From Pseudoalteromonas aurantia 208 (GTDB lineage: Bacteria; Pseudomonadota; Gammaproteobacteria; Enterobacterales; Alteromonadaceae): DNA of 64,000 nucleotides. Below, piece after piece: positions 55,083-64,000 of this stretch; position 1 is the first letter of the stretch, and the number at the start of each line of letters is the position of its first letter. Position numbers and translations under genes: made by a program. The stretch is from positions 1,984,001-2,048,000 of the forward strand of contig NZ_AQGV01000012.1 in NCBI RefSeq assembly GCF_014858725.1, in the 5' to 3' direction. Under the pieces are notes generated by a model. That model searched no databases. It was not told the origin of the DNA and saw nothing but the letters and a program-made list of their open reading frames with translations.

Positions 55083-55749
55083 TTTTTATGATCTTCAATG
55101 CTTTTTCGGCAGCTTTTTGCTCCGCCTTTCGACGTGAGCTACCGATTGAAATAATACTATCCATTCCTTCAACAATACATTCTACCGTGAATGTTTGATT
55201 ATGTGCTTGACCTTTTGTATCGATAACCGTATAGCCTGGCAACGGAAGTTTGCGTGCCTGCAAATATTCTTGCAATAAAGTTTTTGGATCTTTTTGGTTA
55301 TGGCCTGGAGAGATGGCATCTAACCGAGACTGATACCAATGCAAGATAAGGTCACTGCATTTATTAATATCTGAATCTAAAAATACAGCGCCTATAATTG
55401 CTTCAACTGCATCGGCAAGTGTTGATTCGCGACGAAACCCTCCACTTTTTAATTCCCCAGGACCTAACCTTAAGTAATCCCCTAAGTTAAATTCCACACC
55501 AAATTCAGCCAAGGTTTGACCTCGAACCAAAGTTGAACGCATCCGACTTAAATCGCCTTCACGCGCTTTTGGGAATTGCTCATATAGGGCATTAGCGATA
55601 ACGAAACTTAAAATTGAGTCGCCCAAAAACTCTAAGCGCTCATTGTGCTGGCCTTTATGACTTCGGTGCGTCATAGCTTGCTCAAGCAATGCTTCGTTAT
55701 TAAATTGATATCCTATCTTACTGTATAATTCTGCTACGTTTCTTTTCAT
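55072..55749 (-). CDS. rnc: Ribonuclease III
   Basis: Double-stranded RNA endonuclease for rRNA and mRNA processing. A 225-residue protein with catalytic signature [18 protein letters not shown], metal-binding [14 protein letters not shown] and a C-terminal dsRBD ([38 protein letters not shown]). It lies two bases after lepB and overlaps era, in the standard lepA-lepB-rnc-era order. Confidence 0.97.
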   Translation of the reverse strand: MKRNVAELYSKIGYQFNNEALLEQAMTHRSHKGQHNERLEFLGDSILSFVIANALYEQFPKAREGDLSRMRSTLVRGQTLAEFGVEFNLGDYLRLGPGELKSGGFRRESTLADAVEAIIGAVFLDSDINKCSDLILHWYQSRLDAISPGHNQKDPKTLLQEYLQARKLPLPGYTVIDTKGQAHNQTFTVECIVEGMDSIISIGSSRRKAEQKAAEKALKIIKNDA

Positions 55750-55751
55750 TG

Positions 55752-56687
55752 CTACTGAATATTACCTAGGCGTTCAAAACGAACACCAGTTGGAACCCAG
55801 CCTGGTAATAGGCTATCTGGGCCATTATCAAATTCAAAACTCATCCAAATAAATACGGCTTTACCGACTAAGTTTGCCTTAGGTACAAAGCCCCACATAC
55901 GGCTGTCTTGACTATTATTGCGATTGTCACCCATTGCAAAGTAGCTGTCTTCAGGTACTACCCATTCATCTTTTCGGGTGCCCTGCTGCTGGTAATAACG
56001 TTCAGTTAATTCCAATGCTTGTGGGTTAATGAGTATATCGTGCTGTACACCTGGTAAATCTTCTGTCAAACGTACCAGTTGCATTGAGCCTTGCTTATAT
56101 TCATCACGATTTACAATGTCTAACTTAATCTTATTATACTCGCCACACACCAAATTGCCTTGTTGAGTTTGCCCCTCTTTACACTTTGGCTGAATGTATA
56201 ACTGTCGATTACGATAAACGATACGATCCCCTGGTAAACCAATTATACGTTTGATGAAATCAATACGCTCGTCCAGAGGAAACTTAAACACCGTTACATC
56301 CCCCCGCTCTGGCTCGCCTACTTCAACAAGTTGAGAACGCCAAACTGGATCTTTAATACCATACGTAAACTTTTGTACTAGAATAAAGTCACCATCTAGT
56401 AGCGTTGGCATCATTGACCCTGATGGGATCTGAAATGGTTCAAAAATAAACGACCGGAAAATTGTGATGGCGGCAATCATTGGGAAAATCGACTTTGCCC
56501 CTTCAACAATTGCAGGTTCAGGTGCTATCTCAGCGATTACATCATCTTCTAAAAGTGTGCCACTGCTCCCTTGTGCAAGCGCGATACGTTCTTTTCTTTT
56601 CGGTGCATATAATAAGTGATCCAACAACCAAATGAGGCCTGAACCTAGCGTAATTAACACCAATAATACTGAAAAATAGCCAGCCAT
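55752..56687 (-). CDS. lepB: Signal peptidase I
   Basis: Inner-membrane serine protease removing Sec and Tat signal peptides. The 311-residue protein has two N-terminal membrane helices (about 3-22 and 68-84), catalytic Ser in [10 protein letters not shown], catalytic Lys in [14 protein letters not shown], and the box [17 protein letters not shown]. It follows lepA by 13 bases and precedes rnc by two. The small-loop insertion containing paired Cys ([16 protein letters not shown]) is also seen in other LepB proteins. Confidence 0.97.
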   Translation of the reverse strand: MAGYFSVLLVLITLGSGLIWLLDHLLYAPKRKERIALAQGSSGTLLEDDVIAEIAPEPAIVEGAKSIFPMIAAITIFRSFIFEPFQIPSGSMMPTLLDGDFILVQKFTYGIKDPVWRSQLVEVGEPERGDVTVFKFPLDERIDFIKRIIGLPGDRIVYRNRQLYIQPKCKEGQTQQGNLVCGEYNKIKLDIVNRDEYKQGSMQLVRLTEDLPGVQHDILINPQALELTERYYQQQGTRKDEWVVPEDSYFAMGDNRNNSQDSRMWGFVPKANLVGKAVFIWMSFEFDNGPDSLLPGWVPTGVRFERLGNIQ

Positions 56688-56700
56688 CTAAAAATTCCTG

Positions 56701-58488
56701 TTATTTGCCTACTTTTAATATGGCTAAAAATGCATCTTGAGGCACTTCTACATTACCTAACTGTTTCATGCGTTTTTTACCATCTTTTTGTTTTTGAAGT
56801 AACTTCTTCTTACGACTCACGTCACCACCGTAACATTTTGCAATTACATTCTTACGTAACTGTTTCACGGTTGTTCTTGCTATAACATGAGCACCAATTG
56901 CCGCCTGAATTGCTATATCAAACATTTGCCGTGGGATCAGTTCTTTAAGTGCCTCGGCAAGTTGGCGGCCTCTTGATTGCGCGCCATCGCGATGAACAAT
57001 AATAGCCAACGCATCAACTCTATCACCGTTAATGAGTATATCTACTCTTACCATGTCTGATACTTGGAAGCGTTTAAAGTTATAATCTAGTGAAGCAAAA
57101 CCGCGGCTGGTTGATTTCAACTTATCAAAGAAGTCCATCACCACTTCAGCCATAGGCAACTCATAAGTTACTGCAACTTGTTTTCCGTGGTATGCCATCT
57201 TTGTTTGCGAACCACGCTTTTCTACACACAGTGTAATAACATTACCTAAGTACTCTTGCGGTACTAGGATATTTGCTTCAACCATTGGTTCACGCATTTC
57301 AATAATGTCGTTCACAGCAGGTAAGTCAGACGGGTTATCAATTTGAATAGTACCATCCTTTGTTACTATTTCATAAATTACTGTTGGCGCAGACGTGATT
57401 AGATCCATATCATATTCACGCTCTAGTCGCTCTTGGATGATTTCCATATGGAGCATGCCAAGGAAACCGACTCGAAAACCAAAACCCAGTGCTGTTGAAC
57501 TTTCAGGTTCAAAGAATAACGATGCGTCATTCAGACTTAATTTATTTAAGGCGTCACGGAATGCTTCATAATCATCTGAAGCTATTGGGAACATACCCGC
57601 ATAAACCTGAGGCTTAACTCGCTGGAAACCGGGTAAACGCTCAACCGCTGAATTTTGCGATAATGTAATCGTGTCACCCACAGGCGCACCATGAATGTCT
57701 TTAATACCCGCAATAACAAAGCCCACTTCACCTGTTTTTAAAATACCGGTATTCGTTTGCTTTGGTGTAAAAATACCAACATGATCCGCAATATGCGTTT
57801 GATCCGTCGACATTATTTTTATTTTATCGCCTTTACGCAATTCACCGTGTTTAATACGTACCAATGATACAACCCCTTGATACGGGTCAAACCAAGAGTC
57901 GATAATTAATGCTTGTAACGGCGCTTCCGGATCACCTTCCGGTGGCGGTACATCTCGTACAATGTTTTCCAGTACATCATCAATGCCGATGCCTGTTTTA
58001 GCGCTACATTGCACCGCATCTAATGCGTCGATACCAACAATGTCTTCAATTTCCTCAGCAACACGCAAAGGATCTGCTTGCGGTAAATCAATTTTATTCA
58101 GAATTGGAATGACTTCCAAATCCATTTCGATGGCGGTGTAACAGTTTGCCAACGTTTGTGCTTCGACCCCCTGCCCAGCATCAACTACAAGTAAAGCACC
58201 TTCACAAGCAGCTAAAGAACGAGACACTTCATAAGTAAAATCTACGTGTCCTGGTGTGTCGATAAAATTCAACATGTAAGTTTCACCATCTTTCGCGGTG
58301 TAATTCAACGTTACACTCTGCGCTTTAATGGTAATGCCGCGCTCACGTTCGATGTCCATCGAATCCAGCACTTGCTGTTGCATTTCACGGTCAGTAAGGC
58401 CACCGCAGACATGGATCAAACGGTCTGAAAGCGTTGATTTGCCGTGGTCGATGTGGGCGATGATAGAAAAGTTACGGATATGCTTCAT
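56701..58488 (-). CDS. lepA: Elongation factor 4 (LepA)
   Basis: Ribosome-associated GTPase that acts in initiation and back-translocation. A 595-residue protein with G1 [14 protein letters not shown], switch RERGITIK, G3 DTPGHVDF, G4 NKIDLPQ and the LepA-specific C-terminal domain ([41 protein letters not shown]). First gene of the lepA-lepB block, located 58 bases after rseC. Confidence 0.98.
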   Translation of the reverse strand: MKHIRNFSIIAHIDHGKSTLSDRLIHVCGGLTDREMQQQVLDSMDIERERGITIKAQSVTLNYTAKDGETYMLNFIDTPGHVDFTYEVSRSLAACEGALLVVDAGQGVEAQTLANCYTAIEMDLEVIPILNKIDLPQADPLRVAEEIEDIVGIDALDAVQCSAKTGIGIDDVLENIVRDVPPPEGDPEAPLQALIIDSWFDPYQGVVSLVRIKHGELRKGDKIKIMSTDQTHIADHVGIFTPKQTNTGILKTGEVGFVIAGIKDIHGAPVGDTITLSQNSAVERLPGFQRVKPQVYAGMFPIASDDYEAFRDALNKLSLNDASLFFEPESSTALGFGFRVGFLGMLHMEIIQERLEREYDMDLITSAPTVIYEIVTKDGTIQIDNPSDLPAVNDIIEMREPMVEANILVPQEYLGNVITLCVEKRGSQTKMAYHGKQVAVTYELPMAEVVMDFFDKLKSTSRGFASLDYNFKRFQVSDMVRVDILINGDRVDALAIIVHRDGAQSRGRQLAEALKELIPRQMFDIAIQAAIGAHVIARTTVKQLRKNVIAKCYGGDVSRKKKLLQKQKDGKKRMKQLGNVEVPQDAFLAILKVGK

Positions 58489-58546
58489 ATACTGGATTCT
58501 AAACTTCTGTAAGTCATGGTTTATAATAAAGCCGAGATTTTACCTT

Positions 58547-59005
58547 TTATTTGCCGCAATCACCATCTATTTGCGTCAGAGGAATACTAATTGGATAAAC
58601 TTTCACCAATCGAACTTCATGCTTCAAGCGTTTAACTTGCTGTTTAGCAATTAAAAAGCCTAAAAACCCACCTATCACAGCACAAAATATTTGCCAAGGT
58701 TCAGGTAAGCTAAAACCGACTGCGCCGATAAACAAAGCAAAAAATGCCCCCAACAATGGAAACATATATACAAAAAAAGCATTGCGCACAATATGTCTAT
58801 CATCTAATGACAGACGTATCTGTTGACCGACTTCTACGACATGTTCAAGTTCAATTGGAAAGGTTTTGCTGTGAGTACCAAACAGTTTACTAAATATTTG
58901 AGAGCCACATTTACCATTGCAGCCGGCACAAGCTGGCTTTTGCTCAGCTTGTAAATATGCGGTAGTGCCATCAACTGACACTACCTGTAGAGTCTGTTCA
59001 ATCAT
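58547..59005 (-). CDS. rseC: SoxR-reducing / sigma-E modulating protein RseC
   Basis: Inner-membrane protein linked to sigma-E control and to reduction of SoxR in enterobacteria. 152 residues with an N-terminal Cys cluster (KPACAGCNGKCGSQIF) suited to metal or redox binding, and two membrane helices (about 77-95 and 100-118). The start overlaps the rseB stop by four bases. Fourth gene of rpoE-rseA-rseB-rseC. Confidence 0.92.
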   Translation of the reverse strand: MIEQTLQVVSVDGTTAYLQAEQKPACAGCNGKCGSQIFSKLFGTHSKTFPIELEHVVEVGQQIRLSLDDRHIVRNAFFVYMFPLLGAFFALFIGAVGFSLPEPWQIFCAVIGGFLGFLIAKQQVKRLKHEVRLVKVYPISIPLTQIDGDCGK

Positions 59006-59952
59006 AAAGGTCGTTGTACCGACTCAGCAATGCTCTTTGCTGTCAACGCAGGGATATTACCTACAACTGATACATCAAAAGCACCTGAGTTATGCACATA
59101 TACTGTAGTCGCGCCTGAAGAGAGCGCACCACTGGCGCGTTGTCCTGGTAATGGCCGCTGCACAAACACCGAAATATCAACTAAACCATCAGAGTATAAG
59201 TAGTAATCGGCTAATTCGTTATTTAAATCCAATTTATGTCTGTCTGATTTAAGTAACTTAAACCCCTGAGGTAACCATCCAATTACCCAATTGCTCGTTG
59301 TGCTACCTTGCTCATTGACAGTTTGCATTGGTAATGGTGCTGGAAATTCTTTCTGTTGTAGCTCAAGAAGTTGAGATGATGGCTCAGGAGTGACACTTAT
59401 GTGAGTTAATAACAACTGCTCTAAAAGGTCACCTTGTTGGTTTACATAAGCCGCTTTCAAAAGTAATGACGATTGTGTGTCAATCCATAACCAATAATTA
59501 TATTTACTCTCATCTTTTGACTCTATTCGTACCAACTGTGAAGGCCTGCCAGCAACTCGTCCTTTACCGCCCAGCACAAAATCATAGTTTTCTAGTAAAG
59601 AAGAAATATCTTTAAATAAAACTTCCGGAATAGGCCCCGCGATTGAGTCTGTACTTATCGAGTAAGGAGGCGACTGGGGTTCAAAGTAAGTTACACGGTC
59701 ATTCACTCTTACCATTTCTAAGCCAGCACCATTCAGTAAGCTTAATAGTTCAAGTTCTGTATCACCTTGTTTTGCGTGTATCCAACGATAAGGTTCCATC
59801 CCCTTACCCTTAGAAACAACGAATGATGCGTTAAAGTTCCTAGTATGAACAGCTTTTGCCATATTGTGTAAAAGCTGCTCTGCTGTCGTTACATCATTAG
59901 CGTTTGCAATAAATGTAAAAAATAAACCTAAAATACAGCCAATTAATCTCAT
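59002..59952 (-). CDS. rseB: Sigma-E regulatory protein RseB
   Basis: Periplasmic protein that binds RseA and shields it from DegS until lipopolysaccharide or misfolded proteins bind. A 316-residue product with a signal peptide (MRLIGCILGLFFTFIANA) and a MucB/RseB fold: an N-terminal lipid-binding-like domain (TRNFNASFVVSKGKGMEPYRWIH, EMVRVNDRVTYFEPQSPPYSI) and a small C-terminal domain. It starts 5 bases before the rseA stop-side gap ends and overlaps rseC. Confidence 0.93.
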   Translation of the reverse strand: MRLIGCILGLFFTFIANANDVTTAEQLLHNMAKAVHTRNFNASFVVSKGKGMEPYRWIHAKQGDTELELLSLLNGAGLEMVRVNDRVTYFEPQSPPYSISTDSIAGPIPEVLFKDISSLLENYDFVLGGKGRVAGRPSQLVRIESKDESKYNYWLWIDTQSSLLLKAAYVNQQGDLLEQLLLTHISVTPEPSSQLLELQQKEFPAPLPMQTVNEQGSTTSNWVIGWLPQGFKLLKSDRHKLDLNNELADYYLYSDGLVDISVFVQRPLPGQRASGALSSGATTVYVHNSGAFDVSVVGNIPALTAKSIAESVQRPL

Positions 59953-59956
59953 TTAA

Positions 59957-60574
59957 TTACTTCTTTTCCTCTGGCTGTTCATCTGCTCGTTGTGTCTGCT
60001 TTTGCAAAGAGTACGCAACTCTTGATTGTCTTTGATGTTCTAAAACGAGAGCACCTATACGCTGCTGTTGTAGCTCACGCAAGCCTTTTTCAGCGCTTTC
60101 TAAAGCCGGTTGTTCTGAAGAGAAACTCACTGGGGACACGCCACCTGCCAATGGGGTTGATTGGAATACAGGTAAGTTATCTGTATCTTCACCACTTGGC
60201 TGCGGCATTGTATTCACTCCGACAATAGCAACAAGCGCGACACTCGCAGCAATAGCCATTTGTGATAGCGGCTTTTGCCAAGCGCTTAACTTAATTACTT
60301 TCGTCCCATTATCTTGAACATCAACTTGCGCCCCCACTGGAACACTATGGCATGGCTCACTCTCTAACGCTGCAGCCACGCTTGCAGTAATATCAATATT
60401 GAGCCCACCCTGGCGTTCACGCATTACATCCCCAATCTGGGCATAGCGAACAAACTTTTCAGTATCAAGTTGTGCCACTGATAGCTCATTCGACGGTAAG
60501 TCACCATCTAGCACTCGAGACGCTACTTCTTGACGCGATGCAGTGTGGTTAGCTTTTGTCATGTTAGGATTCAC
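59957..60574 (-). CDS. rseA: Anti-sigma-E factor RseA
   Basis: Membrane-spanning anti-sigma factor that holds RpoE inactive. A 205-residue protein with an N-terminal sigma-binding domain (about 1-95: EVASRVLDGDLPSNELSVAQLDTEKFVRYAQIGDVMRE), one membrane helix (about 105-122: MAIAASVALVAIVGVNTM) and a periplasmic region with a Gln-rich C-terminus. It overlaps the rpoE stop by 11 bases. Regulated proteolysis by DegS and RseP is expected from the family. Confidence 0.93.
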   Translation of the reverse strand: MNPNMTKANHTASRQEVASRVLDGDLPSNELSVAQLDTEKFVRYAQIGDVMRERQGGLNIDITASVAAALESEPCHSVPVGAQVDVQDNGTKVIKLSAWQKPLSQMAIAASVALVAIVGVNTMPQPSGEDTDNLPVFQSTPLAGGVSPVSFSSEQPALESAEKGLRELQQQRIGALVLEHQRQSRVAYSLQKQTQRADEQPEEKK

Positions 60575-61145
60575 CTATTAATGGGTTTAAATTATTGTCT
60601 ATCGCTTCTCGAGCTCTGAAAATGCGAGAACGCACTGTCCCTACTGGACAATCCATAATCACCGCAATTTCTTCATAACTCATCCCTTCGATTTCTCGCA
60701 AGGTGATAGCGGTTTTCAAGTCATCAGGCAAACCATCGATAGTTTGATATATCACTGATTTAACCTCTTCACTTAACAACAAATTCTCTGGTGATGCATT
60801 AGAGCGAAGTTGCTCTGCGCCGTCATAAAACTCGGCTTCTTCTGCATCGACATCATTGGCTGGCGGCTTTCGCCCTTGAGATACCAAGTAATTTTTCGAG
60901 CAATTAACAGCTATACGATATAACCACGTATAAAATGCACTATCTCCGCGAAAGTTCGGCAATGCACGGTAAGCCTTAATAAATGCTTCTTGTGCAACAT
61001 CCGCTACATCGCCATGATTCGACACATAACGAGAGATCAAAGCCGCTACTTTATTCTGATACTTGGCAACTAAAAGGTTGAAGGCGTTTTTATCTCCTTG
61101 CTGAACCCGCTTAACCAGTTCTAAATCCAAATCCTGCTCGCTCAT
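60564..61145 (-). CDS. rpoE: Sigma-E (envelope-stress ECF sigma factor)
   Basis: Sigma factor for outer-membrane protein folding stress. A 193-residue protein beginning MSEQDLDLELVKRVQQGDKNAFNLLV, with region 2 (VADVAQEAFIKAYRALPNFRGDSAFYTWLYRIAVN) and region 4 (LPDDLKTAITLREIEGMSYEEIAVIMDCPVGTVRSRIFRAR). GAGGAG lies about 11 bases upstream. It leads rseA-rseB-rseC. A sigma-E-type promoter about 70-90 bases upstream suggests autoregulation, as in E. coli. Confidence 0.97.
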   Translation of the reverse strand: MSEQDLDLELVKRVQQGDKNAFNLLVAKYQNKVAALISRYVSNHGDVADVAQEAFIKAYRALPNFRGDSAFYTWLYRIAVNCSKNYLVSQGRKPPANDVDAEEAEFYDGAEQLRSNASPENLLLSEEVKSVIYQTIDGLPDDLKTAITLREIEGMSYEEIAVIMDCPVGTVRSRIFRAREAIDNNLNPLIGES

Positions 61146-61210
61146 TCGAGCCGGTACTCCTCATTGTTATAATTTATCACTTAATCACTATTGCCATTAA
61201 TCACAGCTAC

Positions 61211-61237
61211 TCTGACTAAGTTATAAATAAAAAGTTC
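61211..61237 (-). promoter_or_regulatory. Sigma-E-type promoter upstream of rpoE
   Basis: On the minus strand GAACTT (61237-61232) is separated by exactly 16 bases from TCAGA (61215-61211). This matches the E. coli sigma-E -35 GGAACTT and -10 TCTGA/TCAAA pattern with correct spacing. It lies about 66 bases upstream of the rpoE start, fitting an autoregulatory promoter. Confidence 0.75.
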
Positions 61238-61399
61238 TGTTTTTTTTATATTTTTTTTAAAATAAGTCCAAATTACACGTCTAGACGTATATATCAGCAC
61301 TAAATGCTAATAAAAATATTCAGTATTGACGTCAAGTTAGTTGTATCATAGCAGATATGTACATATAGCTGAATGAAACGCATAGAAAAAGCGAAGATC

Positions 61400-62992
61400 A
61401 TGAAACAAATAAAACACCATCACACTGACGTAGTTGTTATTGGCAGCGGTGCTGCCGGTTTAAGCTTAGCTCTATCTTTAGCAAACCACTGCCACGTAAC
61501 CGTTGTCAGCAAAGGTGCGCTAAAAGAAGGTTCAACACTCTATGCTCAAGGTGGGATAGCCGCAGTATTCGATAAAAAAAATGACAGCATTGAATCCCAC
61601 GTAGATGACACGCTGGCCGCAGGAGCGGGGTTATGCGACCGAGAAGCGGTTCATTATACTGCTAGTAATGCTAAAAATTGCTTAAAGTGGCTTATTGAGC
61701 AAGGTGTGCCATTTGACATGGAATTTGACAGTAAAGGTAAAGAACGTTTTCACTTAACACGGGAAGGAGGCCACAGTCACCGTCGTATATTGCACACCGC
61801 CGATGCGACCGGTAAAGCTGTGCAAACCACATTAGTCAGTCAAGTATTAAGTCATGCAAATATCACTGTATGTGAACAATTCAATGCCATTGACTTAATT
61901 CCGAACAAAAATAATAAGAAACAGATCGATGGTATTTATGTCTACAATCGTATTGCCGAACAAGTAGAAACCATTTCAGCAAAGTTTGTGGCGTTAGCAA
62001 CAGGCGGAGCTAGCAAAGTATATTTGTACACTTCAAACCCAGACGTATCGAGTGGAGATGGTATTGCTATGGCGTGGCGTGCAGGATGTCGAGTCGCCAA
62101 TATGGAGTTTAATCAATTCCACCCAACCAGTTTATATCACCCAGAGCTACAAAACTTTCTTATTACTGAGGCCATGCGCGGTGAAGGAGCACTATTGAAG
62201 CGTCCTGACGGTACTCGGTTTATGCCTGATTTTGACGAACGAGAAGAGCTTGCACCAAGGGATGTCGTTGCACGCGCGATTGATTATGAAATGAAACGTC
62301 TTGGTGCGAATTGTGTTTACCTAGATATCTCTCATAAAGATAAAGACTTTATCATTGAGCATTTCCCGACGATATATGCCAAGTGTTTAAGTGTTGGGTT
62401 AGATATAACCAAGGATGCGATCCCCGTAGTACCTGCAGCACACTACACTTGTGGTGGTGTAATCACCGACTTTAACGGCAGTACTGATTTAAGTAATTTA
62501 TATGCGGTTGGAGAGGTCGCCTATACAGGTCTCCACGGCGCCAATCGTATGGCGAGTAATTCCCTACTCGAATGTATTGTATTTGCTCATGCCGCCGCCA
62601 AAGATATTTTACTTAAACTTAACACTATGCCCGCCCCTCCTATGCTGCCTGAATGGGACGAAAGTAGAGTAAGTAACTCAGATGAAGAAGTGGTGATTAC
62701 GCATAATTGGCATGAGTTACGTTTGTTCATGTGGGACTATGTTGGTATCGTTCGTTCAACTAAACGACTTGAAAGAGCACTGCGCAGGGTTGAGTTACTT
62801 AATCAAGAGATCCATGAGTATTATGCTAATTTTAGAGTTAGCAATAACTTATTAGAGCTTAGGAATTTAGTTCAGGTTGCGGAGTTAATTATTCGCAGTG
62901 CACTAGAACGTAAAGAGAGCAGAGGCTTGCATTATACATTGGATTACCCAGACCAAAGCAGTAACCCAGAACCAACCATTTTAACACCTTAG
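61400..62992 (+). CDS. nadB: L-aspartate oxidase
   Basis: Flavoprotein that oxidises L-aspartate to iminoaspartate in NAD synthesis. The 530-residue form from ATG 61400 begins [20 protein letters not shown], aligning with the E. coli start; an upstream in-frame ATG at 61373 is possible. FAD-binding [26 protein letters not shown], substrate region [17 protein letters not shown], and AHYTCGGV are seen. The C-terminal helical domain ([16 protein letters not shown]) is intact. It overlaps the convergent ygfX stop by four bases. Confidence 0.96.
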   Translation: MKQIKHHHTDVVVIGSGAAGLSLALSLANHCHVTVVSKGALKEGSTLYAQGGIAAVFDKKNDSIESHVDDTLAAGAGLCDREAVHYTASNAKNCLKWLIEQGVPFDMEFDSKGKERFHLTREGGHSHRRILHTADATGKAVQTTLVSQVLSHANITVCEQFNAIDLIPNKNNKKQIDGIYVYNRIAEQVETISAKFVALATGGASKVYLYTSNPDVSSGDGIAMAWRAGCRVANMEFNQFHPTSLYHPELQNFLITEAMRGEGALLKRPDGTRFMPDFDEREELAPRDVVARAIDYEMKRLGANCVYLDISHKDKDFIIEHFPTIYAKCLSVGLDITKDAIPVVPAAHYTCGGVITDFNGSTDLSNLYAVGEVAYTGLHGANRMASNSLLECIVFAHAAAKDILLKLNTMPAPPMLPEWDESRVSNSDEEVVITHNWHELRLFMWDYVGIVRSTKRLERALRRVELLNQEIHEYYANFRVSNNLLELRNLVQVAELIIRSALERKESRGLHYTLDYPDQSSNPEPTILTP

Positions 62993-63405
62993 CTTGAACA
63001 GTTTAAGCTTACACGACACAATCGTCTCCACGATTGTGTCGTCAACGCAGACTGTATAACGCACAGCTGTTGAGAATGGTCAAAATTATTCACTTCCAAA
63101 ACAAGTACATTTAAGTACAACTTCGCCCGGCTAACTTTGCCTTCTATAACCTGTTCACCCGTTCGCCAACTAATATAGTTTTTTGAAATACTGAGGTTTA
63201 TCACGCCTGATGTAATGAATTTCTTTTCCAGTGTATTGATACTGATCACACACCCCAATATACAACATAATATATTGCTGATTATCACCACAACCGTTGG
63301 GAATAACAAAATGAATAGAAAACTTAGACATGCAAAAAAGACCACGATTGTTCGATGGTCTAATACATTATTTTTTACTTCAAATCTATACGCGGACTCT
63401 GCCAA
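62989..63405 (-). CDS. YgfX/CptA-like inner-membrane protein
   Basis: A 138-residue protein with two hydrophobic helices (about 20-40 and 42-56) and a C-terminal polar domain, matching the YgfX family that is encoded with SdhE. In E. coli YgfX was once called a toxin (CptA), but its role is unsettled. It overlaps sdhE upstream by 20 bases and nadB downstream by four. The last 15 codons include the perfect hairpin at 63013-63042. Confidence 0.8.
   Translation of the reverse strand: MAESAYRFEVKNNVLDHRTIVVFFACLSFLFILLFPTVVVIISNILCCILGCVISINTLEKKFITSGVINLSISKNYISWRTGEQVIEGKVSRAKLYLNVLVLEVNNFDHSQQLCVIQSALTTQSWRRLCRVSLNCSS
63013..63042. terminator. Perfect 13-bp hairpin inside the ygfX coding end, likely nadB terminator
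   Basis: ACGACACAATCGT and ACGATTGTGTCGT with loop CTCC, 20 bases past the nadB stop. It lies within the coding region of the convergent gene ygfX. No T-run follows, so termination may depend on Rho or transcript-end stabilisation. Confidence 0.6.
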
Positions 63406-63637
63406 GAATTAATTGCACCATGGTATTTAGCTCTGCATCAGGACATTGTTCATGGCCCATAAACCAAGCAAACAAGTCCGGGTCTTCCATTTCAAGTAAT
63501 CGTTGAAATACCAACTTTTGATGTTCTGACAATGCATCATACGCTTCGTCAACAAATGGCCCAAGTAAAACATCAAGCTCTAACATACCCCGACGACAAG
63601 CCCACTTTGTACGAGATTTAGAAAAAAGCTCAGCCAT
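63386..63637 (-). CDS. sdhE: FAD assembly factor SdhE
   Basis: Small protein that promotes covalent FAD attachment to succinate dehydrogenase and fumarate reductase flavoprotein subunits. An 83-residue protein with the conserved RRGMLELD motif (RGxxE), then LLGPFVDEAYDALSEHQKLVFQRLLEMEDPDLFAWFMGHEQCPD. First gene of the sdhE-ygfX pair, divergent from ygfZ, as in many gammaproteobacteria. Confidence 0.93.
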   Translation of the reverse strand: MAELFSKSRTKWACRRGMLELDVLLGPFVDEAYDALSEHQKLVFQRLLEMEDPDLFAWFMGHEQCPDAELNTMVQLILGRVRV

Positions 63638-63833
63638 TATTCACCCCTAAAAATTAATTTCTAATCACCTTCTTAAGTTTAAGATTATATCTTAGAATAT
63701 GTGTAGAAATACACCGCTTTACTTTAAATCACCAAATAAAGCTCTCATATATGTTGTTAAATCATCACCATCCATTTATGACACTCTAGATATGCGTTAT
63801 TATTAAAAAACTCAATTTATAGGGATCTATATT

Positions 63834-64000
63834 ATGTCGCTCACTCGCGCTTTTCAGTTGCCATATCAGCTAATTTCTATTTCAGGTCAAGAGCAACTAA
63901 GTTATTTGCATGGCCAGTTAACGCAAGATATGAATCTAATCACTGATGAACAATTTATGTGGGCAGGCCACTGTAGCCCTAAGGGCAAGCTTTGGGGCGC
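63834..64000 (+). CDS. ygfZ: YgfZ/GcvT-domain tRNA-modifying protein, 5' end only
   Basis: 55 codons are visible from ATG 63834 (MSLTRAFQLPYQLISISGQEQLSYLHGQLTQDM) with AGGGAT about 7-12 bases upstream. The segment LHGQLTQDMN and the following GHCSPKGKLWG match YgfZ, a folate-binding protein involved in Fe-S cluster repair and tRNA thiolation. The gene runs off the right edge. Identification leans on its position beside sdhE and these motifs. Confidence 0.82.
   Translation, partial: MSLTRAFQLPYQLISISGQEQLSYLHGQLTQDMNLITDEQFMWAGHCSPKGKLWG

Noticed and set aside
1..64000. Search for tRNA genes, CRISPR arrays, insertion sequences, prophage or integron features
   Set aside because: None was recognised by eye: no clustered equal-length repeats, transposase or integrase frames, or cloverleaf-like sequence.

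Overview
The window reads as a chromosomal segment of a marine gammaproteobacterium, most likely Pseudoalteromonas or a close Alteromonadales relative. This is inferred from gene content and order, low GC, and family-typical proteins: EpmC/YfcL, FadIJ, a Bat operon followed by an ECF sigma factor, DUF3379 and a Tim44-like protein, and the rpoE-rseABC-lepA-lepB-rnc-era-recO-pdxJ block. I ran no database search. No tRNA, rRNA, CRISPR array, insertion sequence or prophage was seen.

Layout. 1-4.7 kb: cytochrome bo3 ubiquinol oxidase operon cyoABCDE on the minus strand, with cyoE cut by the window edge. A perfect FNR-type box lies between cyoA and a divergent small membrane-protein gene. 5.6-9.7 kb: a Tat-exported PhoD-like phosphatase, an amino-acid permease and a secreted cyclophilin with a GlyGly-CTERM-like tail. 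10-22.9 kb: a signalling neighbourhood with a membrane EAL protein, a chemoreceptor, a FIST sensor overlapping a histidine kinase (NosP/NahK-like arrangement), an AbgT transporter, an HDOD protein and a degenerate receiver-TPR protein. 23-31.6 kb: an Nramp-related transporter lacking the usual metal motif, a TPR-TonB protein, the epmC/NAD-kinase-like/yfcL operon, and fadI-fadJ behind a FadR-like palindrome.

31.9-41 kb: the complete Bat aerotolerance-type operon (MoxR, DUF58, DUF4381, two VWA proteins, BatD), then an ECF sigma/anti-sigma pair and a Tim44-like membrane protein. 41.1-50.9 kb is the most accessory part. It holds a lipoprotein with a degenerate zincin-like motif, a two-component system with a CPHC motif in its periplasmic sensor and a GTAAG repeat array upstream, and an M9-type collagenase-like lipoprotein ending in two VHL-beta-like repeats. 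It also holds a small secreted-protein gene broken by one amber codon, a TPR protein, a DUF6326-like membrane protein and a P-loop glycerate-kinase-like protein. 51.2-52.7 kb: catalase.

52.7-61.2 kb: the core envelope-stress/RNA-processing block on the minus strand, headed by a sigma-E-like promoter. 61.4-64 kb: nadB, then convergent ygfX-sdhE (FAD handling and succinate dehydrogenase flavinylation) and the start of ygfZ. Many gene ends carry clear hairpin terminators, several shared by convergent pairs.

The strongest items for follow-up are the FIST/kinase pair, the collagenase with VHL-like repeats, the amber-interrupted secreted gene, the CPHC kinase with its repeat array, and the three well-matched regulatory sites (FNR, FadR-like, sigma-E).
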